Assembly (NCBI RefSeq): GCF_044797955.1 | Contig: NZ_CP085211.1 | Span: forward strand, 496,001 to 560,000 | DNA: 64,000 nt | Direction: 5' to 3' | Origin: Idiomarina seosinensis_A | GTDB lineage: Bacteria; Pseudomonadota; Gammaproteobacteria; Enterobacterales; Alteromonadaceae | Shown here: positions 50,541-59,064 of the stretch, piece by piece | Position numbering within the stretch: the first letter of the stretch is position 1 | How the letters are laid out: the number at the start of each line of letters is the position of its first letter | Position numbers and translations under genes: made by a program | Notes under the pieces: generated by a model | Databases searched by the model: none | The model's input: only the letters and a program-made list of their open reading frames with translations | What the model was told of the DNA's origin: nothing

Positions 50541-52226
50541 ATGAAAATAAAAAACTGGCTTAACTCAAACAAAAACCTTTTATTACTAACGGTCGCTCTG
50601 TCTCTATTTGCTTTTTATCTCGGGCTGCACTCGCCGTTTTATCTGGACGATTTTACGTCGATAATGGAGAGCCCCTGGATAAGAGGCGGTGAGAGTATTG
50701 ATCCGCTGTTAAATGCCTACGGTGAACGGGCGCTCGGTTATCTGACCTTTTGGTTCAATTTTCATTATATGGGTACGTCACCCGAGTCTTTTCGCTTAAT
50801 AAATATTTTGATTCATCTAGCAACAGCGACCCTACTCTTTGCTTTTCTTTACTCAATACAGAATGACAATAGCAACAATTATCGGAAATTAGTGGCCTAT
50901 AGCGGAGCCTTAATTTTCTTATTGCACCCGCTGAACACTCAGGCAGTGACTTATATTGTTCAACGGCTGGCATCCATGACCGGCTTTTGGGTGTTGTTAA
51001 GCTGTTATTGTTTTTATTTGGCTCGCGCCAAAAAAATGGTCTGGCTGTATCTATTTGCTGTGCTTGCATTTGCCTTAGGGTTTTTTACCAAACAAAATGC
51101 CATCATAACGCCACTACTTTGGTATGCGATTGACCGCTTCGCCATTAATCGCGCCAGACCATGGCGGTATGACATTGTCGGCCTAGCTGGTTTGTGTACA
51201 GTTGCACTTGTTGTTGCCTGGCTTTATTGGCCGACCATCGATGCGTTAACCCGCGAAACTGACGACGTAACGCGGTTTGATTATTTTTTGGTCCAGGGCC
51301 CAATTCTTTGGCAATACATTGGTAACTTCTTTTTCCCGGCAAACCTAAGACTTGAATATGGTATTTATTCAAATCCATACCCACTCTGGTTGAGCGTGCT
51401 GGCATGGACTGCGCATGTAATAGTGGTGATAAGTGCGTTTTTACTACGGAAAAGAATTTGGCTAGTTACTCTAGGGGTTGCGTGGTACTACATTGCGCAC
51501 CTGGTTGAATCGTCAGTTATTCCGATAACCGATTTTGCCTTCGAACACCGCACTTATTTGCCTAATATCGGCCTGGTGATAGCGCTGATGCCACTGGTCC
51601 GTTATCTCTTAAAGTTACCAAAACAGCGCGGATTATATGCGCTCATAGCTGTAGTGCTGCTTTTAACCGCGACCACAGCCTACAGGAATTACCAGTGGGC
51701 AAACCCCTATGTGTTTTACCAAAATGAGTTGTCTTATAACCCGGACAACCAGCGCGTTAAAAACGAATTGGCACGTTACGCTCTTGATAATGGCAAGTAT
51801 GAGCTGGGTCTTGAGCTTTTTGAGGAAATGCTGGCTAACGGTAACGTGAAGCTTACTGAATCGCTACTGATTAATTTAATGGTCGCTTATGGTAACGTCG
51901 AGGAATGGGATAAAGCTAAACAATATGAACAAATTGCACTACGTAATATAAACCGGATGCACCCGAGTTATCGGGCACGAATATACTTGAATCAGGGTAT
52001 TCGGCTTAAAGAAACCGGTCAGTGTGAAAAAGCTTATGACAGCTTTGAACAGGTACAACGATTATTTAACGGGGAATTTAGCTCTCTGTTATTCAGAACT
52101 CAGTGTGATTTGCGCACCGGTAATATCGAACGAGCGAGAAAAATGGTAAAAGAGCTTTATCGGAAACGTCCTAGTGACCCAAGAGTCGAAGAAATTGTCC
52201 AACAACTCAGTAGCTCGCGTCCATGA
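50541..52226 (+). CDS. GT-C-fold membrane protein with TPR domain (TMTC/O-glycosyltransferase-like)
   Basis: A 561-residue inner-membrane protein. The start at 50541 (MKIKNWLNSNKNLLLL) is favoured because the upstream extension runs through the terminator. About nine or ten membrane segments fill residues 10-400. The first external loop carries an acidic LDDF motif (FYLDDFTSI) of the kind used by GT-C glycosyltransferases, and FTKQNAIITPLLW and FEHRTYLPNIGL match the conserved core of TPR-linked membrane glycosyltransferases. TPR-like helices span about 420-555 (NELARYALDNGKYELGLELF; YLNQGIRLKETGQCEKAYDSF). It may glycosylate the secreted protein encoded just upstream. Its last codons and stop come from a REP element shared with the start region of manB. 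Confidence 0.7.
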   Translation: MKIKNWLNSNKNLLLLTVALSLFAFYLGLHSPFYLDDFTSIMESPWIRGGESIDPLLNAYGERALGYLTFWFNFHYMGTSPESFRLINILIHLATATLLFAFLYSIQNDNSNNYRKLVAYSGALIFLLHPLNTQAVTYIVQRLASMTGFWVLLSCYCFYLARAKKMVWLYLFAVLAFALGFFTKQNAIITPLLWYAIDRFAINRARPWRYDIVGLAGLCTVALVVAWLYWPTIDALTRETDDVTRFDYFLVQGPILWQYIGNFFFPANLRLEYGIYSNPYPLWLSVLAWTAHVIVVISAFLLRKRIWLVTLGVAWYYIAHLVESSVIPITDFAFEHRTYLPNIGLVIALMPLVRYLLKLPKQRGLYALIAVVLLLTATTAYRNYQWANPYVFYQNELSYNPDNQRVKNELARYALDNGKYELGLELFEEMLANGNVKLTESLLINLMVAYGNVEEWDKAKQYEQIALRNINRMHPSYRARIYLNQGIRLKETGQCEKAYDSFEQVQRLFNGEFSSLLFRTQCDLRTGNIERARKMVKELYRKRPSDPRVEEIVQQLSSSRP

Positions 52227-52232
52227 CGCGAG
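52210..52232. repeat. REP element bridging the TPR gene end and the manB start
   Basis: GTAG plus CTCGCGTC stem with the loop enlarged to CAT; it encodes the final SSSRP-type residues and the TGA stop of the upstream gene, and creates an ATG at 52223 in the frame of manB. Confidence 0.85.
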
Positions 52233-52243
52233 ATCGACGTTTT

Positions 52244-53629
52244 ATGAAATCGCTGACGTGTTTTAAAGCCTACGACATTCGCGGCAGGCTCGGCGACGAG
52301 CTAAACGAGGCTATCGCGTACCGTCTGGGCAGGGCGTATGCACAGCACTTTGAGCCCAGAAAGGTAGTTGTGGGTGCTGATGTAAGACAGTCATCACCCG
52401 CTTTAAAAAAAGCACTAGCCAATGGCCTGATGGACTGCGGCGTCGATGTCATCGATCTAGGGATGACCGGTACTGAAGAAATCTATTTTGCGACGTTTTT
52501 TTTAGAGAAAGAAGGCGTTGATGGTGGCATAGAGGTAACCGCCTCGCACAACCCTATTGATTATAACGGTATGAAGCTGGTAACCAAAGGGGCGCGTCCT
52601 ATCAGTGGTGACTCAGGTTTGAAAGCTATACAAAAACTGGTAGAGGAAAATAGCTTTCCGGCTCGGTCTAAAAACCGAGGCAAGTTAAGATTCCTGAACT
52701 TACGTGGGGACTATACGGACCACATACTCGGTTACGTTAATTTAGCAAAACTAGAGCCTTTAAAAGTAGTAGTTAATAGCGGTAACGGCGCTGCGGGGCC
52801 AGTCATTGATGCACTAGAGAGGGTGTTTAATGCCCGACAAATTCCTATTCAGTTCATTAAAATACAACACACGCCTGACTCAAAATTCCCAAACGGCATT
52901 CCTAACCCGCTATTGCCTGAAAATCGCGCCGACACCACAAAAGCTGTGATAAAACACGGTGCTGATATGGGGATTGCCTGGGACGGCGATTTTGACCGGT
53001 GCTTTATGTTTAACGAACAGGGTGAGTTTATTGAAGGCTACTATATAGTGGGGTTGCTTGCTGAAGCTTTCTTACAAAAGGAACCCGGCGCAAAAATTAT
53101 CCACGATCCCCGTTTAACCTGGAATACCCTTGACATTGTCAGGCAAAATGGTGGTATTGCTGTTCAGTCGAAAACAGGCCATGCGTTTATTAAAGAACGA
53201 ATGCGTCAGGAAAATGCCATTTACGGCGGCGAGATGAGTGCGCATCATTATTTTCGCGATTTTGCTTACTGTGACAGCGGCATGATCCCATGGTTGCTGG
53301 TGACTGAACTATTATGCAAAAAAAATAAGCCATTATCAGAGCTAGTTAAAGCGCAACAGGAAAGATACCCTTCACCTGGGGAGTTAAACTTTCAAGTAGT
53401 AAATCCTGAAAAAATGATTCAGTTAGTAGAAAATTACTATCAGAATGATGTTCTATCGATTGATCGCACCGACGGTCTTAGTATGGAATTTAAACGGTGG
53501 CGGTTTAATTTGCGAGTATCAAACACAGAAGCATTAGTAAGGCTAAATCTGGAAACACGGGGTGACCCTAGCTTAATAGAAACAAAGAAGAAGGAACTGA
53601 GTCAGCTACTATGTCAGACCAATCCATAA
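52244..53629 (+). CDS. manB: Phosphomannomutase (ManB/CpsG)
   Basis: A 461-residue alpha-D-phosphohexomutase converting mannose-6-phosphate to mannose-1-phosphate for GDP-mannose. The ATG at 52244 (MKSLTCFKAYDIRG) aligns with the known CpsG start; an in-frame ATG at 52223 inside a REP would add seven residues. Motifs are the active-site phosphoserine in TASHNPIDYNGMK near residue 103, the metal loop AWDGDFDRCF near residue 247, the sugar loop GGEMSAHHYF near residue 328 and the phosphate loop RVSNTEALVRLN near the end. It overlaps manC by 19 bases. Confidence 0.93.
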   Translation: MKSLTCFKAYDIRGRLGDELNEAIAYRLGRAYAQHFEPRKVVVGADVRQSSPALKKALANGLMDCGVDVIDLGMTGTEEIYFATFFLEKEGVDGGIEVTASHNPIDYNGMKLVTKGARPISGDSGLKAIQKLVEENSFPARSKNRGKLRFLNLRGDYTDHILGYVNLAKLEPLKVVVNSGNGAAGPVIDALERVFNARQIPIQFIKIQHTPDSKFPNGIPNPLLPENRADTTKAVIKHGADMGIAWDGDFDRCFMFNEQGEFIEGYYIVGLLAEAFLQKEPGAKIIHDPRLTWNTLDIVRQNGGIAVQSKTGHAFIKERMRQENAIYGGEMSAHHYFRDFAYCDSGMIPWLLVTELLCKKNKPLSELVKAQQERYPSPGELNFQVVNPEKMIQLVENYYQNDVLSIDRTDGLSMEFKRWRFNLRVSNTEALVRLNLETRGDPSLIETKKKELSQLLCQTNP

Positions 53630-55020
53630 TTCCTGTCATTTTATCCGGTGGCTCCGGCACCCGCTTATGGCCGTTGTCCCGTCAGGCCTATCCTAAGCAG
53701 TTTTTAAAGCTGACGGACGATAAAACGCTGTTTCAAAATACCGTTTTACGCGCAAAGGCTTTTGGCCCTCCGATAGTGGTTTGTAATGAAGAACACCGGT
53801 TTCTCGTTGCTGAGCAGCTGCGCCAGATTAATGTCAAGGCGCACGCTATTATACTTGAGCCCTGTGCCCGAAACACTGCAGGGGCTATTGCTTTAGCGGC
53901 TGCTTACTTACAAAAATCGGATGAAACGGCGCGAATGTTGATAATGCCTGCTGATCATGTGATGCAGCATACAGACACATTTACTAAAACAGTCCGAAAA
54001 GCAGATGAAATTGCAGTAAAAAGCGGCTTGTGTACATTCGGTGTAGCACCAACACACCCGGAAACAGGCTACGGCTATATCAAGCCGGCGCTTTTCAATG
54101 ACAGTGGAATAAGTCAGGTACAAGCTTTTGTTGAGAAACCAAACCAGCAAAAAGCGCAGCTTTATATTGCAGCAAACTATCTCTGGAATAGTGGTATTTT
54201 CTTGTTTCCGGTGGCCGGTTTTCTGAACGAATTAGCCTATCACCAGCCAGGGTTAGTGGAGCAAATAAAAGTATCAGTGAGTCGAGCGCAAAAGGACTTA
54301 GATTTTATCAGGCCCGAACCTGACGCATTTGCAAAAATAGAGGCCGTCTCGATTGATTATGCGTTGATGGAAAAAACTAATAACGCCTTTGTGGTAAAGT
54401 TATCGGTCCCCTGGAGCGATGTGGGTAACTTTGCGAGCTTGTGGCAGACACTGGAAAAAGATAGTGATAATAATGCGATTTCAGGCGATGTTATTGCACT
54501 GGAGAGCCATGATAATTTATTGATGGCCGAAAATCAGTTGGTAACGACGATTGGAGTTTCGGATATAGCGGTTATTGCGACAAAGGACGCAGTATTGGTG
54601 GCGTCCAAAGCATCGGTGCAAAAAGTAAAAAAGATTGTCGAGACTCTGCAGCAGAGCAATAGAGCTGAACAACAGTTACACCGGGACGTTCACCGGCCTT
54701 GGGGCAGTTATGACAGTGTTGACCGGGGTGACCGGTATCAGGTTAAACATATTAGGGTAAAGCCCGGTGCAAGTCTGTCGTTACAGCGACACAAACACCG
54801 GTCTGAACATTGGGTTGTGGTAAAAGGCATCGCAGATGTGATTGTGGGCGATGTTCAAAAGCAAGTGCTCGAAAACGAGTCGGTTTTCATTCCGGCTGGA
54901 CAAAAGCACCGGTTAAGTAACTGCCAGCAAGAGTCGCTGGATATCATTGAAATACAAACCGGCAGCTATCTGGACGAGGATGATATTGAACGATTTGACG
55001 ACGATTATGGTCGGGATTGA
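53611..55020 (+). CDS. manC: Mannose-1-phosphate guanylyltransferase / mannose-6-phosphate isomerase
   Basis: A 469-residue bifunctional enzyme making GDP-mannose. The N-terminal nucleotidyltransferase (about 1-340) has the pyrophosphorylase motif GGSGTRLWPLSRQAYPKQF and the sugar-binding FVEKPN. The C-terminal type II mannose-6-phosphate isomerase cupin (about 355-465) has RPWGSYDSVDRGDRYQVKHI, PGASLSLQRHKHRSEHWVVV and GQKHRLSN with the metal-binding His/Gln/Glu set. It overlaps manB at its start, and its end overlaps the convergent glycosyltransferase gene by 16 bases. Confidence 0.95.
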   Translation: MSDQSIIPVILSGGSGTRLWPLSRQAYPKQFLKLTDDKTLFQNTVLRAKAFGPPIVVCNEEHRFLVAEQLRQINVKAHAIILEPCARNTAGAIALAAAYLQKSDETARMLIMPADHVMQHTDTFTKTVRKADEIAVKSGLCTFGVAPTHPETGYGYIKPALFNDSGISQVQAFVEKPNQQKAQLYIAANYLWNSGIFLFPVAGFLNELAYHQPGLVEQIKVSVSRAQKDLDFIRPEPDAFAKIEAVSIDYALMEKTNNAFVVKLSVPWSDVGNFASLWQTLEKDSDNNAISGDVIALESHDNLLMAENQLVTTIGVSDIAVIATKDAVLVASKASVQKVKKIVETLQQSNRAEQQLHRDVHRPWGSYDSVDRGDRYQVKHIRVKPGASLSLQRHKHRSEHWVVVKGIADVIVGDVQKQVLENESVFIPAGQKHRLSNCQQESLDIIEIQTGSYLDEDDIERFDDDYGRD

Positions 55021-56093
55021 GCCAGCTTCAGTAAAACATTGGCTACGTGGTCTGCGGTCTTGTCCCAGCTGAATTTTTCCGCATAATTTTGAGCGCTGAT
55101 ATACGAGCGCAGGTCGCTGTTGTTTTGAATGACTTTTTCGAATGCAGATGCGAGAGCCTCAGCACTTTTGGGTTTAACAACAAAACCGTTTTTTTCATCC
55201 TCTATTACTTCGGGAATACCGCCTACATCAGTACCAATAACTGGCGTACCGCAGACCAGTGACTCGGCCAGCACCATTCCAAAGCTCTCTGACGTAGTAC
55301 TGGGAAGAATGGTCGCAACGGCTTGAGAATATAGCTGGCCCAGCTTTTGTCGTGACGTTACCGCACCTAAATAGCGTATTCCGGTTTCATTGCAGCGTGT
55401 AGTTGGGCCCACGACATAAAGCTCTAGATTATCGTCCAGGTTCAGGCTCTTAAAAGCTCGTTTTAGATAGTCAAAGCCTTTGTTTGGATCATCGGGTTTG
55501 CCGACAAAGATTAAGTAAGGTTGTGTCTTTACCTCCTTTCTTTCGGTAAACTTAACAAATTCGGCGGAAACACCCGGCGGAGCAAATGAAACCTTATTTG
55601 AGAGGTTGGGTAACGAGGATAAAAGTAAAGAGCGCTGATAAAAACTTTTATTGGTGGTCATGACATGATCTGCGAGGCGCATAACTCGTCTACCAATGAG
55701 TACATTGTAAAGTCGGCCAAAAACTTTTTTGTAGAGGGGGTTCCCAGATACGTCACTGTGATACATTAGTAGCACAGGAATATTATGCTTTGCAGCAGCA
55801 TAAACCGCTACTTCTGCCATTGCTGGGACAGTAGCATGAACATAAATGACGTCTACGTTGCTATTAACAATATAATTAGTAAGCTCTTTATGCCATCTGG
55901 GCGAGAACCTAGCCGATGCTAAACGATAGCCGGGTGAAATATCTGACTCTGGCTTGTCGGAAGACAGAAAGGACAGATTGAACCCTTTACTCCTTAGAGT
56001 TGAAGATACTTCTGTAATATAGGTTTCTGCGCCACCAACGCTAGGCGACAAATATAACGAGATAACGAGTACATTAATAGGTTGAGACACCAC
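55005..56093 (-). CDS. GT4-family glycosyltransferase
   Basis: A 362-residue GT-B-fold glycosyltransferase on the minus strand, against the direction of all neighbours. It reads from a GTG (56093 or the adjacent 56090) with GAGG five to eight bases upstream. The N-terminal domain opens LVISLYLSPSVGGAETYI. The C-terminal domain has IFVGKPDDPNKGFDYL near residue 195 and the donor-binding ESFGMVLAESLVCGTPVIGTDVGGIPEVI near residue 268 (E-x7-E motif). Donor and acceptor are unknown; a nearby GDP-mannose supply makes mannose plausible. The gene is more A/T-rich than manBC, which suggests later insertion. Confidence 0.88.
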   Translation of the reverse strand: MVSQPINVLVISLYLSPSVGGAETYITEVSSTLRSKGFNLSFLSSDKPESDISPGYRLASARFSPRWHKELTNYIVNSNVDVIYVHATVPAMAEVAVYAAAKHNIPVLLMYHSDVSGNPLYKKVFGRLYNVLIGRRVMRLADHVMTTNKSFYQRSLLLSSLPNLSNKVSFAPPGVSAEFVKFTERKEVKTQPYLIFVGKPDDPNKGFDYLKRAFKSLNLDDNLELYVVGPTTRCNETGIRYLGAVTSRQKLGQLYSQAVATILPSTTSESFGMVLAESLVCGTPVIGTDVGGIPEVIEDEKNGFVVKPKSAEALASAFEKVIQNNSDLRSYISAQNYAEKFSWDKTADHVANVLLKLAQSRP

Positions 56094-56150
56094 TTATACC
56101 TCGGTTCGAAAAAATTAATAACTTATAATAACAAATTTGTGAGTAAAAAA

Positions 56151-57221
56151 ATGGTAGACAATAAAAATGTTGATTTGCAAGGTCAACAGAGTTACGACGA
56201 CGAAATTGACTTAGTGGAACTTCTTACTGAGTTAACAAAGAAATGGAAGCTAATTACTTTTTTCATACTGCTGTCTTTAGTAATCGCCGGAGGGTATCTA
56301 GCACTCACTCCATCAACTTTTCAAGTTTCTGCAAAAGTTTCAACGGGCCCGAGTTCAACTCCTATTGTGGTGAGATTGCCAAACTTTACGAGAGCCTCAT
56401 TAATTAGTACTGAAGCCGCCACGCTGGGCACAGTCAATAACAACCATGAAACTATTTTTAATTTGAGTCCTAAAAAAGCCGCCAACCTACTTGCTGATGA
56501 AATAGTATCTTCGTCTGTGCGCCAAGCATTCCTGGCGGAAGAGGAGTCAGCCGTTTTAGGGGAGGTGTCGACAGACGTGATAAAAGAAGAAACAGTATCT
56601 GTAAGTATGGACTTCCAGCAGAGCATCAATGGGGAACGAGCACTTAAATCTTATTTGCCTTTTGCTCTAAACAGCTTTAGAGAAAAAATCAAGAATGCGA
56701 GAAACCAAGTTATACAAGAGAAAATTGATGAGTTAAAAGTGGAGCTAGTAGTTTTTGGACGCGAAGCAACGGCAACGACGCAGCTATCGATAGATTTGGT
56801 AGAGGAAGCTTTTGAGCTTGCCGAAAAAATGGGTCTGCACGAACCGAACGCAAAAATCGGCTCAATGGTTCAGGGAGAGAACAAGTTACTTCCCAGTGGT
56901 CGAGGCGATAATGTTTTACGATTGCTCCCATTTGGTACAAACGCGTTGTCAGATGTTTTAACGAGCCTTCGGGAACAAAACATTAGGTCATCGAGAGAGC
57001 TGGAATTACAAGCAGCCATTAAATTTTTAGAGCAGGTAGCTGAAACTGATATTAGCAAGAAGCTTTTTATAAAAAACATCAGTGAAGCGAAGAAGACGAA
57101 GCCGAAACCAATATTGGTTTTAGTACTGGCTTTAGTGCTTGGTGTCATGGTCGGTGTTTTTGTGGCTCTGTTGAAAAATGCCCTTGAAAAGCGTAAAAGA
57201 AATCAGTTACTGCAGGGTTAA
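56151..57221 (+). CDS. wzz: Wzz-type polysaccharide chain-length determinant
   Basis: A 356-residue inner-membrane co-polymerase that sets glycan chain length in Wzy-dependent pathways. The start at 56151 (MVDNKNVDLQGQQ) is chosen because upstream codons run into the divergent gene; a GTG at 56139 is possible. A first membrane segment (about 38-56; ITFFILLSLVIAGGYLAL), a long periplasmic helical domain and a second segment (about 322-342; LVLVLALVLGVMVGVFVALL) with the Pro-rich approach KKTKPKPI match the family. No tyrosine kinase domain follows, so it is a Wzz and not a Wzc. It starts close to the divergent glycosyltransferase gene. Confidence 0.88.
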   Translation: MVDNKNVDLQGQQSYDDEIDLVELLTELTKKWKLITFFILLSLVIAGGYLALTPSTFQVSAKVSTGPSSTPIVVRLPNFTRASLISTEAATLGTVNNNHETIFNLSPKKAANLLADEIVSSSVRQAFLAEEESAVLGEVSTDVIKEETVSVSMDFQQSINGERALKSYLPFALNSFREKIKNARNQVIQEKIDELKVELVVFGREATATTQLSIDLVEEAFELAEKMGLHEPNAKIGSMVQGENKLLPSGRGDNVLRLLPFGTNALSDVLTSLREQNIRSSRELELQAAIKFLEQVAETDISKKLFIKNISEAKKTKPKPILVLVLALVLGVMVGVFVALLKNALEKRKRNQLLQG

Positions 57222-57283
57222 AAGTAATAATTAGAATGACAACTTAGTCACAACCAGTGAAAACAATGACCGAAATCAGCGCA

Positions 57284-57322
57284 ATCGGCTATTGGGAGCC
57301 GCAACCTAAGGGCGGTAGCGTG
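57284..57322 (+). promoter_or_regulatory. JUMPstart/ops element for RfaH recruitment
   Basis: The core GGCGGTAGCGTG at 57311-57322 is identical to the ops pause sequence known from E. coli RfaH-controlled operons. The preceding bases (TTGGGAGCCGCAACCTAAG) align with the rest of the 39-bp JUMPstart consensus. It lies upstream of a terminator and a polysaccharide precursor operon. Confidence 0.9.
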
Positions 57323-57413
57323 TCTGAATGAACGAGCGGATAAACTTTCTGAGGTACTTAAAGTTGTATTAATTAATAGTTGGACCTATTACAGGAAAAA
57401 GTGAATTTGGCGA

Positions 57414-57440
57414 AAAGCCGGCTATGGCGGGCTTTTTTTA
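57414..57440 (+). terminator. Intrinsic terminator in the operon leader
   Basis: AAAAGCC (57414-57420) pairs with GGCTTTT (57431-57437) around a ten-base loop, followed by T. It is placed about 90 bases after ops and would need RfaH-dependent antitermination for the operon to be read. Confidence 0.72.
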
Positions 57441-57755
57441 GTATCAGGGTCGTCTCAGCTGAGCAAAAAATCGTCTCATGCGGAAAAGGTTTTGAATTTG
57501 AGTGTTGAAATAAATCAATAGACATAACTTACTTTGTTCAATATAACCACCGCTGTTCGGTAAAGAACGAGCTGAGTTAGTGTAAGACTCAAATGCCTGC
57601 CAGAAACTTAACAGCAAGTGCTACGCTTAACCCCGCGACGTAGAAGTTAATCAGGGAATTTACCTAAAGCTATTATTACGGCTATGAATACAAAATCTAA
57701 ATAGCGTGCGATCCATCAAGCTAATACTTTTGAATTACCCTAAGGAAGTTCAAGG

Positions 57756-59054
57756 ATGAATCAACAACTCCTCGAAAAATTAGAAAATAAATCATTAAAA
57801 CTAGCCGTCATTGGTCTCGGTTACGTGGGCTTGCCTGTAGCCGTTGAGTTCGGTAAAAAATACCCAACCATCGGCTTCGACATCAATCAAAAACGCGTCA
57901 ATGAACTGAACGAAGGCCACGACCATACCCTCGAAGTCGAACCCGCAGAGCTCAAACAAGCAACACAGCTCAGCTACAGCGCCGATACGTCAGATTTAGA
58001 ACAGGCAAACATCTACATCGTCACCGTGCCAACGCCGATCAATAAGTTTAAGCAGCCTGATCTGACACCGCTTATCAAAGCCTCAGAAACTATCGGTAAA
58101 ACCCTTAAAAAAGACGATATCGTTATCTACGAATCGACAGTTTACCCAGGCGCGACAGAGGACGATTGTGTACCGGTACTTGAGCGCGTATCAGGCCTGA
58201 AATTCAACGAAGACTTCTACGCCGGCTATAGCCCGGAGCGTATTAATCCGGGGGACAAAGAACACCGGGTAACCACCATCCTTAAGGTGACCTCGGGCTC
58301 AACGCCTGTCATTGCTGATTTTGTAGATAGCTTGTACGCATCGATTATCACCGCGGGCACCCACAAAGCACCAAGCATTAAAGTAGCTGAAGCGGCAAAA
58401 GTTATCGAAAACACCCAGCGTGATGTGAACATTGCACTGATTAACGAGTTAGCTATGATTTTCAATCGAATGAATATCGATACCGAAGCTGTTCTAAAAG
58501 CTGCAGGCACCAAATGGAACTTCTTACCGTTCCGTCCGGGACTCGTTGGCGGTCACTGCATTGGGGTTGACCCGTACTACCTGACGCACAAAGCGGAATC
58601 CATTGGTTACCACCCAGAAATGATTCTGGCTGGGCGGCGGATTAACGATACTATGAGCCGCTATGTTGCATCAGAGTTTGTTAAGGCATTATTGCAGAAA
58701 GGCATTACGGTCAAAGGGGCGCGTATTTTGATAATGGGGCTAACCTTTAAAGAGAATTGCCCTGATATTCGTAATACTAAAGTTGTCGATATTATCGATG
58801 AGCTGGAGCAGTTCGGTGCCAATGTCGACGTTTACGATCCTTGGGTTGATGCCGAAGAGACACGTCAAGAATATGACGTAAGCCCGGTGAGTGAGCTTAA
58901 CGAGGGCTCATACGATGGCGTGGTCGTCGCTGTAGCCCACAAGCAATTTATCCAGATGGGCATTGATGGTTTGAAGAAACTGGCAAAGCCTGATCATGTG
59001 ATTTATGACCTAAAATATATTGTATCGCGCGATGTAGCCGATATTCGACTTTAA
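57756..59054 (+). CDS. tviB: UDP-N-acetylhexosamine 6-dehydrogenase (TviB/WbpO family)
   Basis: A 432-residue NAD-dependent dehydrogenase oxidising UDP-GlcNAc or UDP-GalNAc at C6 to the uronic acid. The Rossmann motif is VIGLGYVGLPVAVEFGKK near residue 18. The catalytic Cys sits in RPGLVGGHCIGVDPYYLT near residue 270, and KAPSIKVAEAAKVIENTQRDVNIALINE and LTFKENCPDIRNTKV are family blocks. The first gene of the ops-controlled operon, next to a WbpP/TviC-like epimerase, it should supply UDP-GalNAcA or UDP-GlcNAcA. Which epimer is used first cannot be told. Confidence 0.93.
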   Translation: MNQQLLEKLENKSLKLAVIGLGYVGLPVAVEFGKKYPTIGFDINQKRVNELNEGHDHTLEVEPAELKQATQLSYSADTSDLEQANIYIVTVPTPINKFKQPDLTPLIKASETIGKTLKKDDIVIYESTVYPGATEDDCVPVLERVSGLKFNEDFYAGYSPERINPGDKEHRVTTILKVTSGSTPVIADFVDSLYASIITAGTHKAPSIKVAEAAKVIENTQRDVNIALINELAMIFNRMNIDTEAVLKAAGTKWNFLPFRPGLVGGHCIGVDPYYLTHKAESIGYHPEMILAGRRINDTMSRYVASEFVKALLQKGITVKGARILIMGLTFKENCPDIRNTKVVDIIDELEQFGANVDVYDPWVDAEETRQEYDVSPVSELNEGSYDGVVVAVAHKQFIQMGIDGLKKLAKPDHVIYDLKYIVSRDVADIRL

Positions 59055-59064
59055 AGTGCTTCAA

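Larger units (their letters stand above)
57222..57755 (+). other. Long untranslated leader of the nucleotide-sugar operon
   Basis: A 534-base gap without a convincing gene. It holds an ops/JUMPstart element (57284-57322) and an intrinsic terminator (57414-57440), followed by about 315 bases of A/T-rich sequence in which no further feature was recognised. AAGGAAG lies just before the ATG at 57756. Confidence 0.7.
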
